Below are positions 15,686 through 24,596 of a DNA stretch of 50,875 nucleotides, in pieces. Within the stretch, counting starts at the first letter, position 1; each line of letters begins with the position of its first letter. The stretch lies in assembly GCA_040183005.1 (NCBI GenBank), contig JAMPIW010000009.1:1-50875 (forward strand), in the 5' to 3' direction. Position numbers and translations under genes: made by a program. This stretch comes from Gammaproteobacteria bacterium (lineage in GTDB: Bacteria; Pseudomonadota; Gammaproteobacteria; Ga0077554; Ga007554). The notes under the pieces were generated by a model that had not been told where the DNA came from, ran no database searches, and saw only the letters and a program-made list of their open reading frames with translations.

Positions 15686-16150
15686 CTGGGAAGGCGCTGC
15701 ACAAGACGCGCCCACACACCAAAACCCTTGAACGCAACATTAACAGGCCAATGTGACCCACCCCGGCTTGCGTCGCGCCGCATGGCGTGGCGCAAACGGA
15801 AAGGGCTACAGCGTAAAATCTGCCCGCAACCACCGCGCCGCTGCCCGCACTCCTTGGCCCGCAATGGAATGGGTGCGTGATGCGAAGAGCACCGTTCTTT
15901 TGCCTTGCGCTTGATGCCACCCGCACAAGAAACGTGCTAAAGCATAGAAGCTAAAAAGTTATCCGGCACTGGCACATCATAGGACGGAGTGAAGACTGTC
16001 CGCAACCGCTGAGATTGCCCTCTGGCCGTAACCCATAACCGGAGAGAGGACGAAACTCAGTGGGCAACGAAGTAAATACTTCTCGGGCATTCTTGAGCCA
16101 GCTTTCCGGAACTTACCCACACACCGAAAAACGAACACGCTTTTCAGATT
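15686..16150 (-). repeat. Body of cassette C31: ORF-less, family A; duplicate of C14
   Basis: The cassette from the crossover base at 15572 to 16156 (585 bp) matches 28455-29039 wherever I compared it. It begins ctgggaaggcgctgcacaagacgcg and contains cgccgcatggcgtggcgcaaacggaaagg. No frame in cassette orientation has a ribosome site and credible start. Confidence 0.8.
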
Positions 16151-16213
16151 GCCTAACGTAAAGTTGAGGGGCGCGCCGCTTTTGGCGCGTCCCTCTCGAA
16201 CGCGTTGTTGGAC
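16151..16213 (-). other. attC of cassette C30 (short type)
   Basis: 63 bp, cores gcctaac and gttggac, hairpin ggcgcgccgcttttggcgcgtcc. Confidence 0.88.
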
Positions 16214-16256
16214 AATGCACTCTCAGAGGGTCGCATAGTGATCGGTGCCCCTAGGT

Positions 16257-17237
16257 TCAATCCTCATGCTCCAGAGTTATGACGACATTTCCCTTCTTGC
16301 GCCCGGTGTCGACGTAGCGGTGAGCTTCGGCGATCTGCTCGAACGGATAGCGCCGATCGATGACGGGTTTGTATTCTCCCGCCTCCGCCAGCTTCGCAAG
16401 GAAACGCAAATCCTTGGCGTGCCCGGTTGCCGGTCCAGCGATGATTTTCTTACTGCTCGCCATCGACACCCATGGAGCCCGAAGCATTGCTGGCAGCCCT
16501 GCTAAAACCAGAAGCAGGCGTCAGCCCTTCTTTAACGAATCCTTGCTGCGGGAGAACGGGGCCGTGCCGGCGGTATCGACAATGACATCATAGGTTTCGC
16601 CATTGCACGTGAAGCCCTCTTTGGTGTAGTCGATGACCCGCGTCGCGCCCAGAGATTTCACCAGTTCCAAGTTCGCGGTGCTGCACACCCCGGTCACCTC
16701 TGCTCCGAAGTGCCTGGCAAGCTGCACCGCCGCGGTGCCTACCGCGCCGGAAGCGCCATTGATAAGCACCCGTTCCCCGCGCTGAAGTTTTGCCCTCTTA
16801 AAGAAACTCAACGCCGTGGTGCCACCAAAGGAAAGTGCGGCGGCTTCATCGTAGGTCAGGTTGTGCGGTTTTAATGCCACTGCTCCGTCTTCCGGCATGC
16901 ATTTGTACTCCGCATGACAACCCATGCTGAAATCGCTAAATGCAAAGACCGGGTCGCCGACTTTGAATTTGCTGACCTGTTTGCCGACCGACTCAATTTC
17001 ACCGGCGAGCTCGGTTCCTAGAATCGGCTGCCTGGGTTTTGAAATTCCAAAAATCAAAGGCGCAATGAGTCCGAAGCCGGAAGGCAGATTGAGACTTCGC
17101 ACCCTCCAGTCCCCGGATGTCACCGTTGTCGCACGAATTTTTATCAGGACTTCATTGTCCTTGGGGACAGGCGTATCGACCTCCTTCACCTGAAGAACAT
17201 CGGGTGGCCCATATTTTTCATACACAATTGCTTTCAT
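16257..17237 (-). pseudogene. Zinc-independent NAD(P)-dependent oxidoreductase (quinone reductase/MDR type) with internal stop (C30)
   Basis: A medium-chain dehydrogenase of about 326 codons. The GroES-like N-terminus begins MKAIVYEKYGPPDVLQVKEV; GTELAGEIESVGKQV and the Rossmann glycine motif LINGASGAVGTAAVQLARHF are intact. An in-frame TGA at 16521-16523 interrupts the frame after DSLKKG; the same frame resumes as [13 protein letters not shown] and runs to LEHED at 16257. The family has Gly or Arg here, so one substitution (GGA or CGA to TGA) explains it. It lacks the structural zinc cysteines, as in quinone oxidoreductases. The longer upstream fragment lacks the last Rossmann strands and is probably inactive. 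Confidence 0.88.
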
Positions 17238-17283
17238 ACGTTATCGCCCTCGAAAGTTGCTTTGAACCGCAGTCTTTCGCATT

Positions 17284-17405
17284 GTCCAACGTAAGAATTA
17301 AGGGGCACGCCAACGAGGATGCCAGAACAACGCCCCTGCGCTGATGAAACCCATCACTTGAAAATGCCTCGCCAAGGCGTGTCCCTCTTGAATGACGTGT
17401 TGGAC
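17284..17405 (-). other. attC of cassette C29 (long type)
   Basis: 122 bp, cores gtccaac and gttggac. Confidence 0.9.
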
Positions 17406-17406
17406 G

Positions 17407-18648
17407 TCAATGCGCCGCAGCCTGCGGTACGTCAAAAGCAAGGATCGCCAAGAACAACTCTCGATTCTTGTCGTCCTTGTGGGCGAAACAATAACGAAAG
17501 ACTGTCTCAGTCGAGCCAGCTAACTCGCGCTTGAAATTGGCGTGATTCTTCGCCGTCTCGGGAATGGCCGCCAACACGCGCGAAAAATCTTTGTTCCTGT
17601 TAAAGACAACCACGGCGACCTTTGTGTCTCTCCACGATGTGTAGCCGAGGAGTTGGTCGATAGTGTCGGTGAGCATCTTCGGCCCCGACCAGAATTTGCA
17701 CTCGGCGATAAAGATGTTTTTACCTTCAGATCGGACAAGAATATCCGTCTTTCCCTGGTAGTTGAACGTCTCGCCCGTTGCCTGACCTTCGTAGTGTCCG
17801 TTCAGTTGAACCAAGAAATGCGATCGGATTGACTCTTCGTCCATAGTGACGAATGCCGAAGGGCTCCGCTCCATGACTTCAACCATGTTTTGGAGCACTC
17901 CAAGGATGTGCTCATAGTCTGCATTTGAAAGAGTTGGTTCGGGTTTGTATGGCGCTGAACTGGCCGCTGGTAGCGTGGGAGCAATTTTCTTCCGTACTTC
18001 AGGGGCGGCAAACGTTTGTTGTGTCCCCGGACGTTCCTTCATCTTGAACCCGAGGCCGCCAACAAGGTTGCGATCAGCGAGCAACTTTTGGCGGCGCGAT
18101 TCGATGGTCGATCGGACCTGATTTTGTAGCTGGGTCTTTAGCCCTGCCACATTCCCGCGAAGCGTGGAGAGGTGATTCTGGATTTCATTGACGGTACGAT
18201 CAATTTCCGAACGTACTCCGTCGGCGTTGAGGTTGGTTCCGACAATCCGTAAGGCAAGTACATTTCCCCCTACCTCAGCACGAGGGGGACTCATTGTGTA
18301 CGCTGTCGGTTGAATCTTGAATGCCTCAGCTTCGCCCGTGAACGGTATCTCCACCTCTATTTCGGTTCCTGTGATGTGGACAGGTTTGCTGCGGTCACGG
18401 ATCATGCGGTTTTGATCTTGACTGATGTCAATCTTCGTTTCGCGTTGGTCAACGATGATTTCATCGGTAAGAAGTGTCGGAATCTCAATTTGAAACTTTT
18501 GTTCAAAGTGGCTGGTGAGATCGTCCACTGATGTATTGAGTAAGCGGTTTCCGTCCATAGCCTCAACGGCCTTGCGCATCTCTTGAAGCTGGTTTCTCTC
18601 TACATCGTGCCAGTTAGCGTCGGAGAATAGATATTGTCGATCTCTCAT
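17407..18648 (-). CDS. Large protein with C-terminal PD-(D/E)xK nuclease-like domain (C29)
   Basis: A 413-residue protein starting MRDRQYLFSDANWHDVERNQ. The N-terminal ~250 residues are an uncharacterised region with a helical, coiled-coil-prone segment (RTVNEIQNHLSTLRGNVAGL). The C-terminal ~130 residues show the restriction-endonuclease fold signature: YQGKTDILVRSEGKNIFIAE followed by CKFW, giving D...ECK with Glu-Cys-Lys as the E-x-K catalytic pair, then TDTIDQLLGYTSW. Related C-terminal domains occur in uncharacterised defence-like proteins. Cytoplasmic; single-gene cassette. The nuclease assignment rests on the motif only. Confidence 0.75.
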   Translation of the reverse strand: MRDRQYLFSDANWHDVERNQLQEMRKAVEAMDGNRLLNTSVDDLTSHFEQKFQIEIPTLLTDEIIVDQRETKIDISQDQNRMIRDRSKPVHITGTEIEVEIPFTGEAEAFKIQPTAYTMSPPRAEVGGNVLALRIVGTNLNADGVRSEIDRTVNEIQNHLSTLRGNVAGLKTQLQNQVRSTIESRRQKLLADRNLVGGLGFKMKERPGTQQTFAAPEVRKKIAPTLPAASSAPYKPEPTLSNADYEHILGVLQNMVEVMERSPSAFVTMDEESIRSHFLVQLNGHYEGQATGETFNYQGKTDILVRSEGKNIFIAECKFWSGPKMLTDTIDQLLGYTSWRDTKVAVVVFNRNKDFSRVLAAIPETAKNHANFKRELAGSTETVFRYCFAHKDDKNRELFLAILAFDVPQAAAH

Positions 18649-18671
18649 GTACGTAATCCTAGATTTTTGAC

Positions 18672-18737
18672 GCCCAACGTGGAGTTGAGGCGCCTGCGCG
18701 GCTTTTCGCGCAGGTCGCCTCGAACGCAGGGTTAGGC
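18672..18737 (-). other. attC of cassette C28 (short type)
   Basis: 66 bp, cores gcccaac and gttaggc, hairpin gcctgcgcggcttttcgcgcaggtcgcc. The gene stop is in the right core. Confidence 0.88.
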
Positions 18738-19787
18738 GCCGACATTGGAATCGGCGGCATTGTGTCGCAGCCGCATCTCTACACACTTCTGGATATATTG
18801 GTCAGAAAACGCCTGAAGTCGACTCTTTCGAACCAAACGCTGCTGCGGAGAAGTACGTTCAAGTCTTCGCGGTAAATGCTGTTCGATAGTAGGACCGAGA
18901 TGAGTGCTGACTACCCCAGTCGATTTCAGCGCCCATGAGCCGTTGGCTCGGCCATCTGGCAACTTCTCGATCAATCCGCACGACACCTCGGACAGAAACA
19001 GTTGAACAAGCTTGTCCCGCGTTGCAACGTACGGCCACACGAGTTGATTGGGCGTCGCCGTCGGGAAGATCGAAACTGCGGGCAAAGCTAAGTCATTCGA
19101 CAAGTTCAGTACCTTCTTCTTCTGTTTCTCGAACGAAGCTTCAAGTTTCATTTCATCGCGGACCTTCTCCAGATCGCCTGCCCGAAAAAGGTCCGGGCGT
19201 TCTCTGGTTAGGAAGAGCAACGCTGCGAAATAGAACTGTAGTTGAAGGTACGGTATATCCGAACTCTGGATCATGCCGGACAGCCATTCAAGCTTTTGTG
19301 AAGCGGGAACGTCTTGGTGATACAGGAATATCATTGCACCGAGATAGCCGGATAGCAAATCGATGTTTGAAATGAGTTGTTCCTTTGCCGAGGCCAGCGC
19401 TGAATCGAACGCCGCAGCACCAACTTTTGCAGCCGACCAACCGAAGTTCTCTTCAAGATATTCGCTGTACGCATGGAGTACCGCTGTTGCACCGGCGTAC
19501 TTCTGTCTCTGTTCAATCATCGCGAAGACTGGATTTAGTTCTACCGGTTTGGCACGAAGAAGATCAATCAGGAACTTGTTGTTGCTTGGCCGTCTATTCT
19601 CAACCAGATCGGAGAGCACATTGTTGTCAAGCACCAAAGAGTGGATCACGCGAATTCCAGCCGGTACCACTCCAGTGCTGTTTAGCAATGGTCGAATGTA
19701 AAGAGCATCGTCCTCGCTAGGTCGGACTGAATGAGTTTGTCCATCAACGATCCATTGCTCCTCAAGGAGCGGGGTGACAAGTTGCAT
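18732..19787 (-). CDS. Protein of unknown function, possibly PIN-like N-terminal domain (C28)
   Basis: A 351-residue cytoplasmic protein. The stretch IHSLVLDNNVLSDLVENRRP (about residues 48-67) looks like the first strand and helix of a PIN nuclease (conserved Asp after hydrophobic strand). I cannot confirm the remaining acidic residues, so the assignment is weak. The middle is strongly helical (EQLISNIDLLSGYLGAMIFL). No signal peptide. The TAA stop is built into the attC core, as in several other cassettes. Confidence 0.65.
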   Translation of the reverse strand: MQLVTPLLEEQWIVDGQTHSVRPSEDDALYIRPLLNSTGVVPAGIRVIHSLVLDNNVLSDLVENRRPSNNKFLIDLLRAKPVELNPVFAMIEQRQKYAGATAVLHAYSEYLEENFGWSAAKVGAAAFDSALASAKEQLISNIDLLSGYLGAMIFLYHQDVPASQKLEWLSGMIQSSDIPYLQLQFYFAALLFLTRERPDLFRAGDLEKVRDEMKLEASFEKQKKKVLNLSNDLALPAVSIFPTATPNQLVWPYVATRDKLVQLFLSEVSCGLIEKLPDGRANGSWALKSTGVVSTHLGPTIEQHLPRRLERTSPQQRLVRKSRLQAFSDQYIQKCVEMRLRHNAADSNVGA

Positions 19788-19827
19788 CGTTTTGTGCCCT
19801 AGTGTGCATAGCGTAGTGATAGAAGGC

Positions 19828-19948
19828 GCCTAACGCTGAATTAAGGGGCACGCCAACGATGCGGCCGGAACAACACCCCTGCGCTGATGAAACCCGTGAA
19901 CCTAAAAATGCCTCGCCAAGGCGTGTCCCCTTGAATGCAATGTTAGGC
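19828..19948 (-). other. attC of cassette C27 (long type)
   Basis: 121 bp, cores gcctaac and gttaggc; tgcaatgttag subtype. Confidence 0.9.
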
Positions 19949-20030
19949 AACTTTATCCAGCTCTGCACTTCGCGGGAAAATGTCGAGGGCCCACAAAGCG
20001 ATCCAAGTATGGTCAAGCTCAGTAGCGAAG

Positions 20031-20756
20031 TCATGCATGGTCCTCCCAGTAGCCCGATAAATCAAAGTACTTTCTTGCGAAAGAGCTGAGTTGATCCGGG
20101 GAGGGCTGCCACCTGCCATAGATTCTTGCCCGAATGTAGTCCGGGCGTTCGCACGATTCGTCGAGTTCGACGAGTTCGAGCGCTCCAGGTTGCCAACACT
20201 CCAGGATGTCAGCCACTAGAACCTCCCCCGAAACTTTAATATTCCACGACCCATCGAACTCGGGGCAGAACCTCAGGGACCGGTTCTCTGAGTCGCACCA
20301 GAAGATCACGTCATCCAGTTTCATAGTAAGAAGTGAATCAGTGCTCTTCAGGAAGTACCAGACGAAGTCAACGTATCTGCGGCATTCATCAACGCTCGGT
20401 GGAGCACGATCCATATGCTCGATTGAGTTTCGTATCTCGAACAATTCCTTCAGCAATGCAGGTCGAATTATTCCGTAGAACTGAAACTTCTCTAGCGTCT
20501 TCTTTTGATTTAAAAATGGCAGCGCGTCAAACGAGTAGGCATTCGAAAGCGCCTTCAACCGGTGATTGACTGCGCGCTTCAAACCAGTGATCGCGTCCGC
20601 AAGAGAGAACTCAGAGCTGCCTGGAGAGATCAACGAGCTCGCATGCCGCCATATATCGTGAGCTCTCCCGACGATGCGCTCTTCTTCATCGTCTGAAAGA
20701 CCAGAGCCATTGTCGCTGTAGTAGTTCCAATCCAGGACTTCACCACAAATGAACAT
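20031..20756 (-). CDS. Protein of unknown function, HEPN/DUF4145-like middle (C27)
   Basis: A 241-residue cytoplasmic protein beginning MFICGEVLDWNYYSD. A helical middle part includes GLKRAVNHRLKALSNAY and LLKELFEIRNSIEHMDRAPP. The RNSIEH segment fits the HEPN R-N-x-x-x-H active-site motif of metal-independent RNases. A beta-rich C-terminal part follows (GSWNIKVSGEVLVADILECW). I see no named family. About 80 bp separate the stop from attC; a short ATGA-coupled frame there runs through attC and is not credible. Confidence 0.65.
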   Translation of the reverse strand: MFICGEVLDWNYYSDNGSGLSDDEEERIVGRAHDIWRHASSLISPGSSEFSLADAITGLKRAVNHRLKALSNAYSFDALPFLNQKKTLEKFQFYGIIRPALLKELFEIRNSIEHMDRAPPSVDECRRYVDFVWYFLKSTDSLLTMKLDDVIFWCDSENRSLRFCPEFDGSWNIKVSGEVLVADILECWQPGALELVELDESCERPDYIRARIYGRWQPSPDQLSSFARKYFDLSGYWEDHA

Positions 20757-20779
20757 TGAAGAACCTACAGGTTGTGGTT

Positions 20780-20900
20780 GCCTAACGTTAAATTAAGGGG
20801 CACGCCAACGATGAAGCCGGAACAATACCCCAATGCTGACGAAACCCGTGAACCCAAAAATGCCTCGCTAAGGCGTGTCCCCTTGAATGCAATGTTAGAA
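20780..20900 (-). other. attC of cassette C26 (long type)
   Basis: 121 bp, cores gcctaac and gttagaa; first of three near-identical tandem cassettes. Confidence 0.9.
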
Positions 20901-21209
20901 CGCGGCGGTGCAGTGAATTATGAACATGAAAAGAAGTGAACACGTTGCACCACCGCTGTTTTTCAAGACCTGGAAAGGATTACTGTAGCCGAATCGTTTA
21001 CTGTTTAACAGCGCCCGTGAACCTGACTTTACCCTGGAGAGTCGAGAAACCCGCATCGGCGGGGACACGGCCCAAAAAGAACCGGCGCGGCGAGAAAGAA
21101 CCCTTGCGCTTGCAAGGCTTGACGACACCGCAAAGAAACAACGCCGCTGGCAAAAACACCGCGCCTGAATGCCGCCAATGCGCCCAACAAAATAAACACC
21201 TTATGAGCG
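20901..21209 (-). repeat. Body of cassette C26: family C, tandem unit 1
   Basis: About 310 bp; with its attC the cassette is 430 bp (20786-21215). A minus-strand frame (20895-21128) ends LFMFIIHCTAAF with its stop at the attC, as in C25 and C40. No strong ribosome site. Confidence 0.7.
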
Positions 21210-21330
21210 CTCTAACGTTAAATTAAGGGGCACGCCAATGATGAAGCCAGAGCAACGCCCCAACGATGACGAAACCCGTGAACCCAAAAATGCCTCGCTA
21301 AGGCGTGTCCCCTTGAATGCAATGTTAGAA
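21210..21330 (-). other. attC of cassette C25 (long type)
   Basis: 121 bp, cores ctctaac and gttagaa. Confidence 0.9.
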
Positions 21331-21639
21331 CGCGGCGGTGCAGTGAATGATGATCATGAAAAGAATTGAACACTTGGCACCGCCACTGTTTTTCAAGCCC
21401 CGAATAGAATTACTGTAGCCGAATCGTTTACTGTTTAACAGCGCCCGTGAACCTGATTTTACCCTGGAGAGTTGAGAAACCCATACCAGTGGGGACACGG
21501 CCAAAAAAGAACCGGCGCGGTGAGAAAGAACCCATGCGCTTGCAAGGCTTGATGACACCGCAAAGAAACAACGCCGCTGGCAAAAACACCGCGCCTGAAT
21601 GCCGCCAATGCGCCCAACAAAATAAACACCTTATGAGCG
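21331..21639 (-). repeat. Body of cassette C25: family C, tandem unit 2
   Basis: 430-bp cassette (21216-21645), very similar to C26 and C24 with scattered substitutions. The minus-strand frame at 21325-21558 ends LFMIIIHCTAAF. Confidence 0.7.
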
Positions 21640-21760
21640 CTCTAACGTTAAATTAAGGGGCACGCCAACGATGAAGCCGGAACAATACCCCAATGCTGAC
21701 GAAACCCGTGAACCCAAAAATGCCTCGCTAAGGCGTGTCCCCTTGAATGCAATGTTAGAA
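21640..21760 (-). other. attC of cassette C24 (long type)
   Basis: 121 bp, cores ctctaac and gttagaa. Confidence 0.9.
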
Positions 21761-22070
21761 CGCGGCGGTGCGGCGAATTATGAACATGAAAAGAAGTGAA
21801 CACGTTGCACCACCGCTGTTTTTCAAGCCCTGGAAAAGGATTACTTTAGCCGAACCCTTCACCGTTGAACAGCGCCCGTGAACCTGATTTTACCCTGGAG
21901 ATTTGAGAAACCCATACCAGTGGGGACACGGCCAAAAAAGAACCGGCGCGGCGATAAAGAACCCCTGCGCTTGCAAGGCTTGGCGACACCGCAAAGAAAC
22001 AACGCCGCTGGCAAAAACACCGCGCCTGAATGCCGCCAATTCGCCCAACAAAATAAACACCTTATGAGCG
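21761..22070 (-). repeat. Body of cassette C24: family C, tandem unit 3
   Basis: 431-bp cassette (21646-22076). One extra A (ggaaaagg versus ggaaagg in C26) breaks the upstream part of the shared minus-strand frame, but the last codons (FMFIIRRTAAF) are kept. Confidence 0.7.
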
Positions 22071-22192
22071 CTCTAACGTAAGAATTAAGGGGCACGCCAA
22101 CGATAAGGCCGGAACAACGCCCCTGCGCTGATGAAACCCGTGAGCCTAAAAATGCCTCGCCAAGGCGTGTCCCCTTGAATGACGTGTTAGGC
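22071..22192 (-). other. attC of cassette C23 (long type)
   Basis: 122 bp, cores ctctaac and gttaggc; gacgtgttag subtype. Confidence 0.9.
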
Positions 22193-22468
22193 CTGGCGTT
22201 CCTGAGCACTATATTAGTACCAACGCGCCCGAGAAAAAAGCCTTGTAAGTGCCTTGCGCTTGATGCCACCCGCACAAAAACTTGCCAGGGCTAGAAAGCT
22301 GAAAAAGTTACCCAACGCTTGCCAAGAAACAACTCGCCACGGAGCAGCGTGATGTCTGTCCGAGACCGCTGGGCCTGCTCTCTGGCCGCACTTCTTGGCC
22401 GGAAATGGACTGAGTGCGTGATGCGACGTGTTACCCCTGCACTGAAAAGTAACTGCTCTTTTCAGATT
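22193..22468 (-). repeat. Body of cassette C23: ORF-less, family B
   Basis: Similar along its length to C33 (14121-14397) and, at its start, to 24462-24580 (ctggcgttcctgagca). No credible gene. Confidence 0.65.
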
Positions 22469-22523
22469 GCCTAACGCAAAGCTAAACGGCGGCGCAGCCG
22501 TCCGCTTGAGCGCCGGGTTAGCC
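22469..22523 (-). other. attC of cassette C22 (short type)
   Basis: 55 bp, cores gcctaac and gttagcc; interior nearly the same as the C34 attC. Gene stop in right core. Confidence 0.88.
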
Positions 22524-23261
22524 ATTATCAATTCCAATTAGTTTAAGAAAATCTTTACCACCTAGTTCTTTGATGTTCTTTGCTGTTGATATAGTTTTAT
22601 TTAAGCCCTCGATGAATTTGAAATACTTGCTCAAAAGCGCACTTTCTTTTCCAGAGATTGATTTTGAGCGTATTTCCTCTCTGTGCAAAATAATAGAGCC
22701 AAGATTTAATTCCACCTCTCGCTGAATACCTTCGATTCCCTTGATTTTGAAAGAAATGATAGCTTGCCTCAGGCCCTCTAAATTTCTAACCAATAGTTCC
22801 TTTAATGAATTATCCAATTCCGAATTAAGTATTTGATCAGTTAACTCAGATAACGACTGTTTTATAGAATCGATTTCTTCATTAGGTATTTTCGTATAAT
22901 TCGTAACCCGATTTAATTTGTCAGAGCAAAACTGAAGCCCATAAATTGTTGGCTCATCTATTTGGTCTTTCCAGTGCTTCCAGCCAGCATCCAAGTTTAT
23001 ATGCGAAAGAACACGCTCTATTTGGGAGAAAGGACGAAGGTATAACTCGTGATTTATATCATTCAACTTTTCTAGTTTTTCTTTTGTTGCGTGAGTAAGC
23101 TGAATTAACTCAGCCAACATTTTGAGTATTGTACCCGTGTCTTCTTCGGGAACATCAAACACTTCAGCCCATACTTTTCTTGAAGAGTGAGCCTCGGGCT
23201 TCAGTTTTGCCTCATGAAATATGTCATACAAACGCCCGGCTGGTTCAGTTTTTACTTCCAT
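22518..23261 (-). CDS. AT-rich helical protein of unknown function (C22)
   Basis: A 247-residue cytoplasmic protein, almost entirely helical with coiled-coil-like stretches (HATKEKLEKLNDINHELY and EIDSIKQSLSELTDQILNSE). Base composition is clearly more AT-rich than neighbouring cassettes, suggesting a different origin. No nuclease or membrane motif seen; family not recognised. The TAA stop is part of the attC core. Confidence 0.7.
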   Translation of the reverse strand: MEVKTEPAGRLYDIFHEAKLKPEAHSSRKVWAEVFDVPEEDTGTILKMLAELIQLTHATKEKLEKLNDINHELYLRPFSQIERVLSHINLDAGWKHWKDQIDEPTIYGLQFCSDKLNRVTNYTKIPNEEIDSIKQSLSELTDQILNSELDNSLKELLVRNLEGLRQAIISFKIKGIEGIQREVELNLGSIILHREEIRSKSISGKESALLSKYFKFIEGLNKTISTAKNIKELGGKDFLKLIGIDNG

Positions 23262-23286
23262 TAATATGTCCCCAAATTTTATTTAT

Positions 23287-23407
23287 GGCTAACGTGAGAA
23301 TTAAGGGGCACGCCAACGATGAAGCCAGAACAACGCTCCTGCGCTGACGAAACCCGACACCTAAAAATGCCTCGCCAAGACGTGTCCCCTTGAATGCAAT
23401 GTTGGCC
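23287..23407 (-). other. attC of cassette C21 (long type)
   Basis: 121 bp, cores ggctaac and gttggcc. Confidence 0.9.
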
Positions 23408-23410
23408 GTC

Positions 23411-24319
23411 TTAACCTTCAATGAAGTAGTCACTGTCAATTTTCTTCGTTTCATACGATGTGATAGGAGTAACCCCAACATTATGGTCAATCATAAGCTG
23501 GGCTAAATGCTCGCCATCTATGAGCACGATCTTTGACTCGATTTTTGCCACGTATTCCCCGGCCTCGCGGGTGAAGTCGGAAGTGGTGATGAAGACTCCT
23601 TTCTTCGCGCGGTGACCTTGTAGGGCTCCTGCGAATTTCTGGATTTCAGGCCGTCCAATCGTAGCCTGCCACCGTTTGGCTTGAATATAAATGACATCAA
23701 GGCCAAGGCGATCTTCGTTAATGATGCCGTCAATACCTTCGTCGCCGCTGCGGCCAATGGCTTTGCCGGCTTCTTTTCGGGAACCGCCGTAACCCATTTT
23801 AACAAGAACGTCGATGACGAGTCTCTCGAAGAAAGACGGGGAACATTCCCTTACGAATTTTAGAAGCTCAGCCGTGAGATCTTCCCTCAGTTTCTGATAT
23901 GCGGTTTCCAAAAGCTCGCCGGGTGTTTGGAGGGTTTCTGTTTCGGTAGTTTCTGTGGTTTCTTCCCGGTCTTGGTGTTTTTCTCTGAACTCTACGAACT
24001 CAGGAAATTGATTCAAGAATTTCACATTAATTTCGGGTGGATTCTTGGACAGAACTTCCTGACCGCGATGTGTTATGCGGAAGTGGCCGCGCCGTGTGGC
24101 CTCTAACAAGGCCGCTTTACTCATATAAGAACGTGCCCAGGCAACACGGTTGTCGAATCTCGGTTGCTGCCCGCTCGGCAGCAGTTCATTTTTTTCTGCG
24201 TCCGTAAGCCCGAATTGTTCGGACAGGCCATCAATTGCTTCCCGGGAGGAATGTTCATTTCCGTCCGCAGCGAAACGGAGCAGGGGAAGCATGATTGACT
24301 GGTAATCAGGTATCGGCAT
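23411..24319 (-). CDS. mrr: Mrr-type restriction endonuclease (C21)
   Basis: A 302-residue protein close in length and architecture to Escherichia coli Mrr, a type IV enzyme that cuts modified DNA. N-terminal Mrr_N winged helix (about 1-95): LPLLRFAADGNEHSSREAID and GHFRITHRGQEVL. A short acidic/Thr-rich linker follows. The C-terminal Mrr_cat domain (about 155-300) has FFERLVIDVLVKMGYGGS, GRSGDEGIDGII (D197), the catalytic Q213-x-K215 in IYIQAKRW, and GVFITTSDFTREA. All expected active-site residues are present. Single-gene cassette; an innate anti-DNA defence role is inferred from the family. Confidence 0.93.
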   Translation of the reverse strand: MPIPDYQSIMLPLLRFAADGNEHSSREAIDGLSEQFGLTDAEKNELLPSGQQPRFDNRVAWARSYMSKAALLEATRRGHFRITHRGQEVLSKNPPEINVKFLNQFPEFVEFREKHQDREETTETTETETLQTPGELLETAYQKLREDLTAELLKFVRECSPSFFERLVIDVLVKMGYGGSRKEAGKAIGRSGDEGIDGIINEDRLGLDVIYIQAKRWQATIGRPEIQKFAGALQGHRAKKGVFITTSDFTREAGEYVAKIESKIVLIDGEHLAQLMIDHNVGVTPITSYETKKIDSDYFIEG

Positions 24320-24341
24320 GTTTGGTTTTTCTGCTGTTGAC

Positions 24342-24461
24342 GGCTAACGTTAAATTAAGGGGCACGCCAATGATGAAGCCAGAATAGCGCCCCAACGCTG
24401 ACGAAACCCGACACCTAAAAATGCCTCGCCAAGGCGTGTCCCCTTGAATGCAATGTTAGGC
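24342..24461 (-). other. attC of cassette C20 (long type)
   Basis: 120 bp, cores ggctaac and gttaggc. Confidence 0.9.
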
Positions 24462-24596
24462 CTGGCGTTCCTGAGCATTATAGTAGTACTGACTCGCTAA
24501 AGAAAAAAGCCCTGGAAATAACCTGCGTTTGATGTCACCCACACAAAAAACCGTAAAGGTGACCATGCCACCAAAGCACAATATTAGGCCTGGGGT
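24462..24596 (-). other. Family-B fragment and relic of a lost attC inside C20
   Basis: The left part matches family-B cassettes (ctggcgttcctgagcat ... gaaaaaagccc). It ends in caatattaggcctggg (24580-24594), a degenerate version of the usual attC end caatgttaggcctggg. This suggests a former cassette junction between an ORF-less cassette and the AP2 gene. Confidence 0.55.

Noticed and set aside
16521-16523. TGA as a selenocysteine codon in the oxidoreductase
   Set aside because: The family has Gly or Arg at this place, no SECIS-like hairpin was noticed, and nothing in the window suggests selenoprotein synthesis.
19762-20034. 90-codon frame coupled by ATGA to the C27 gene
   Set aside because: It has no stop before attC and reads straight through it into the next cassette; no family resemblance.
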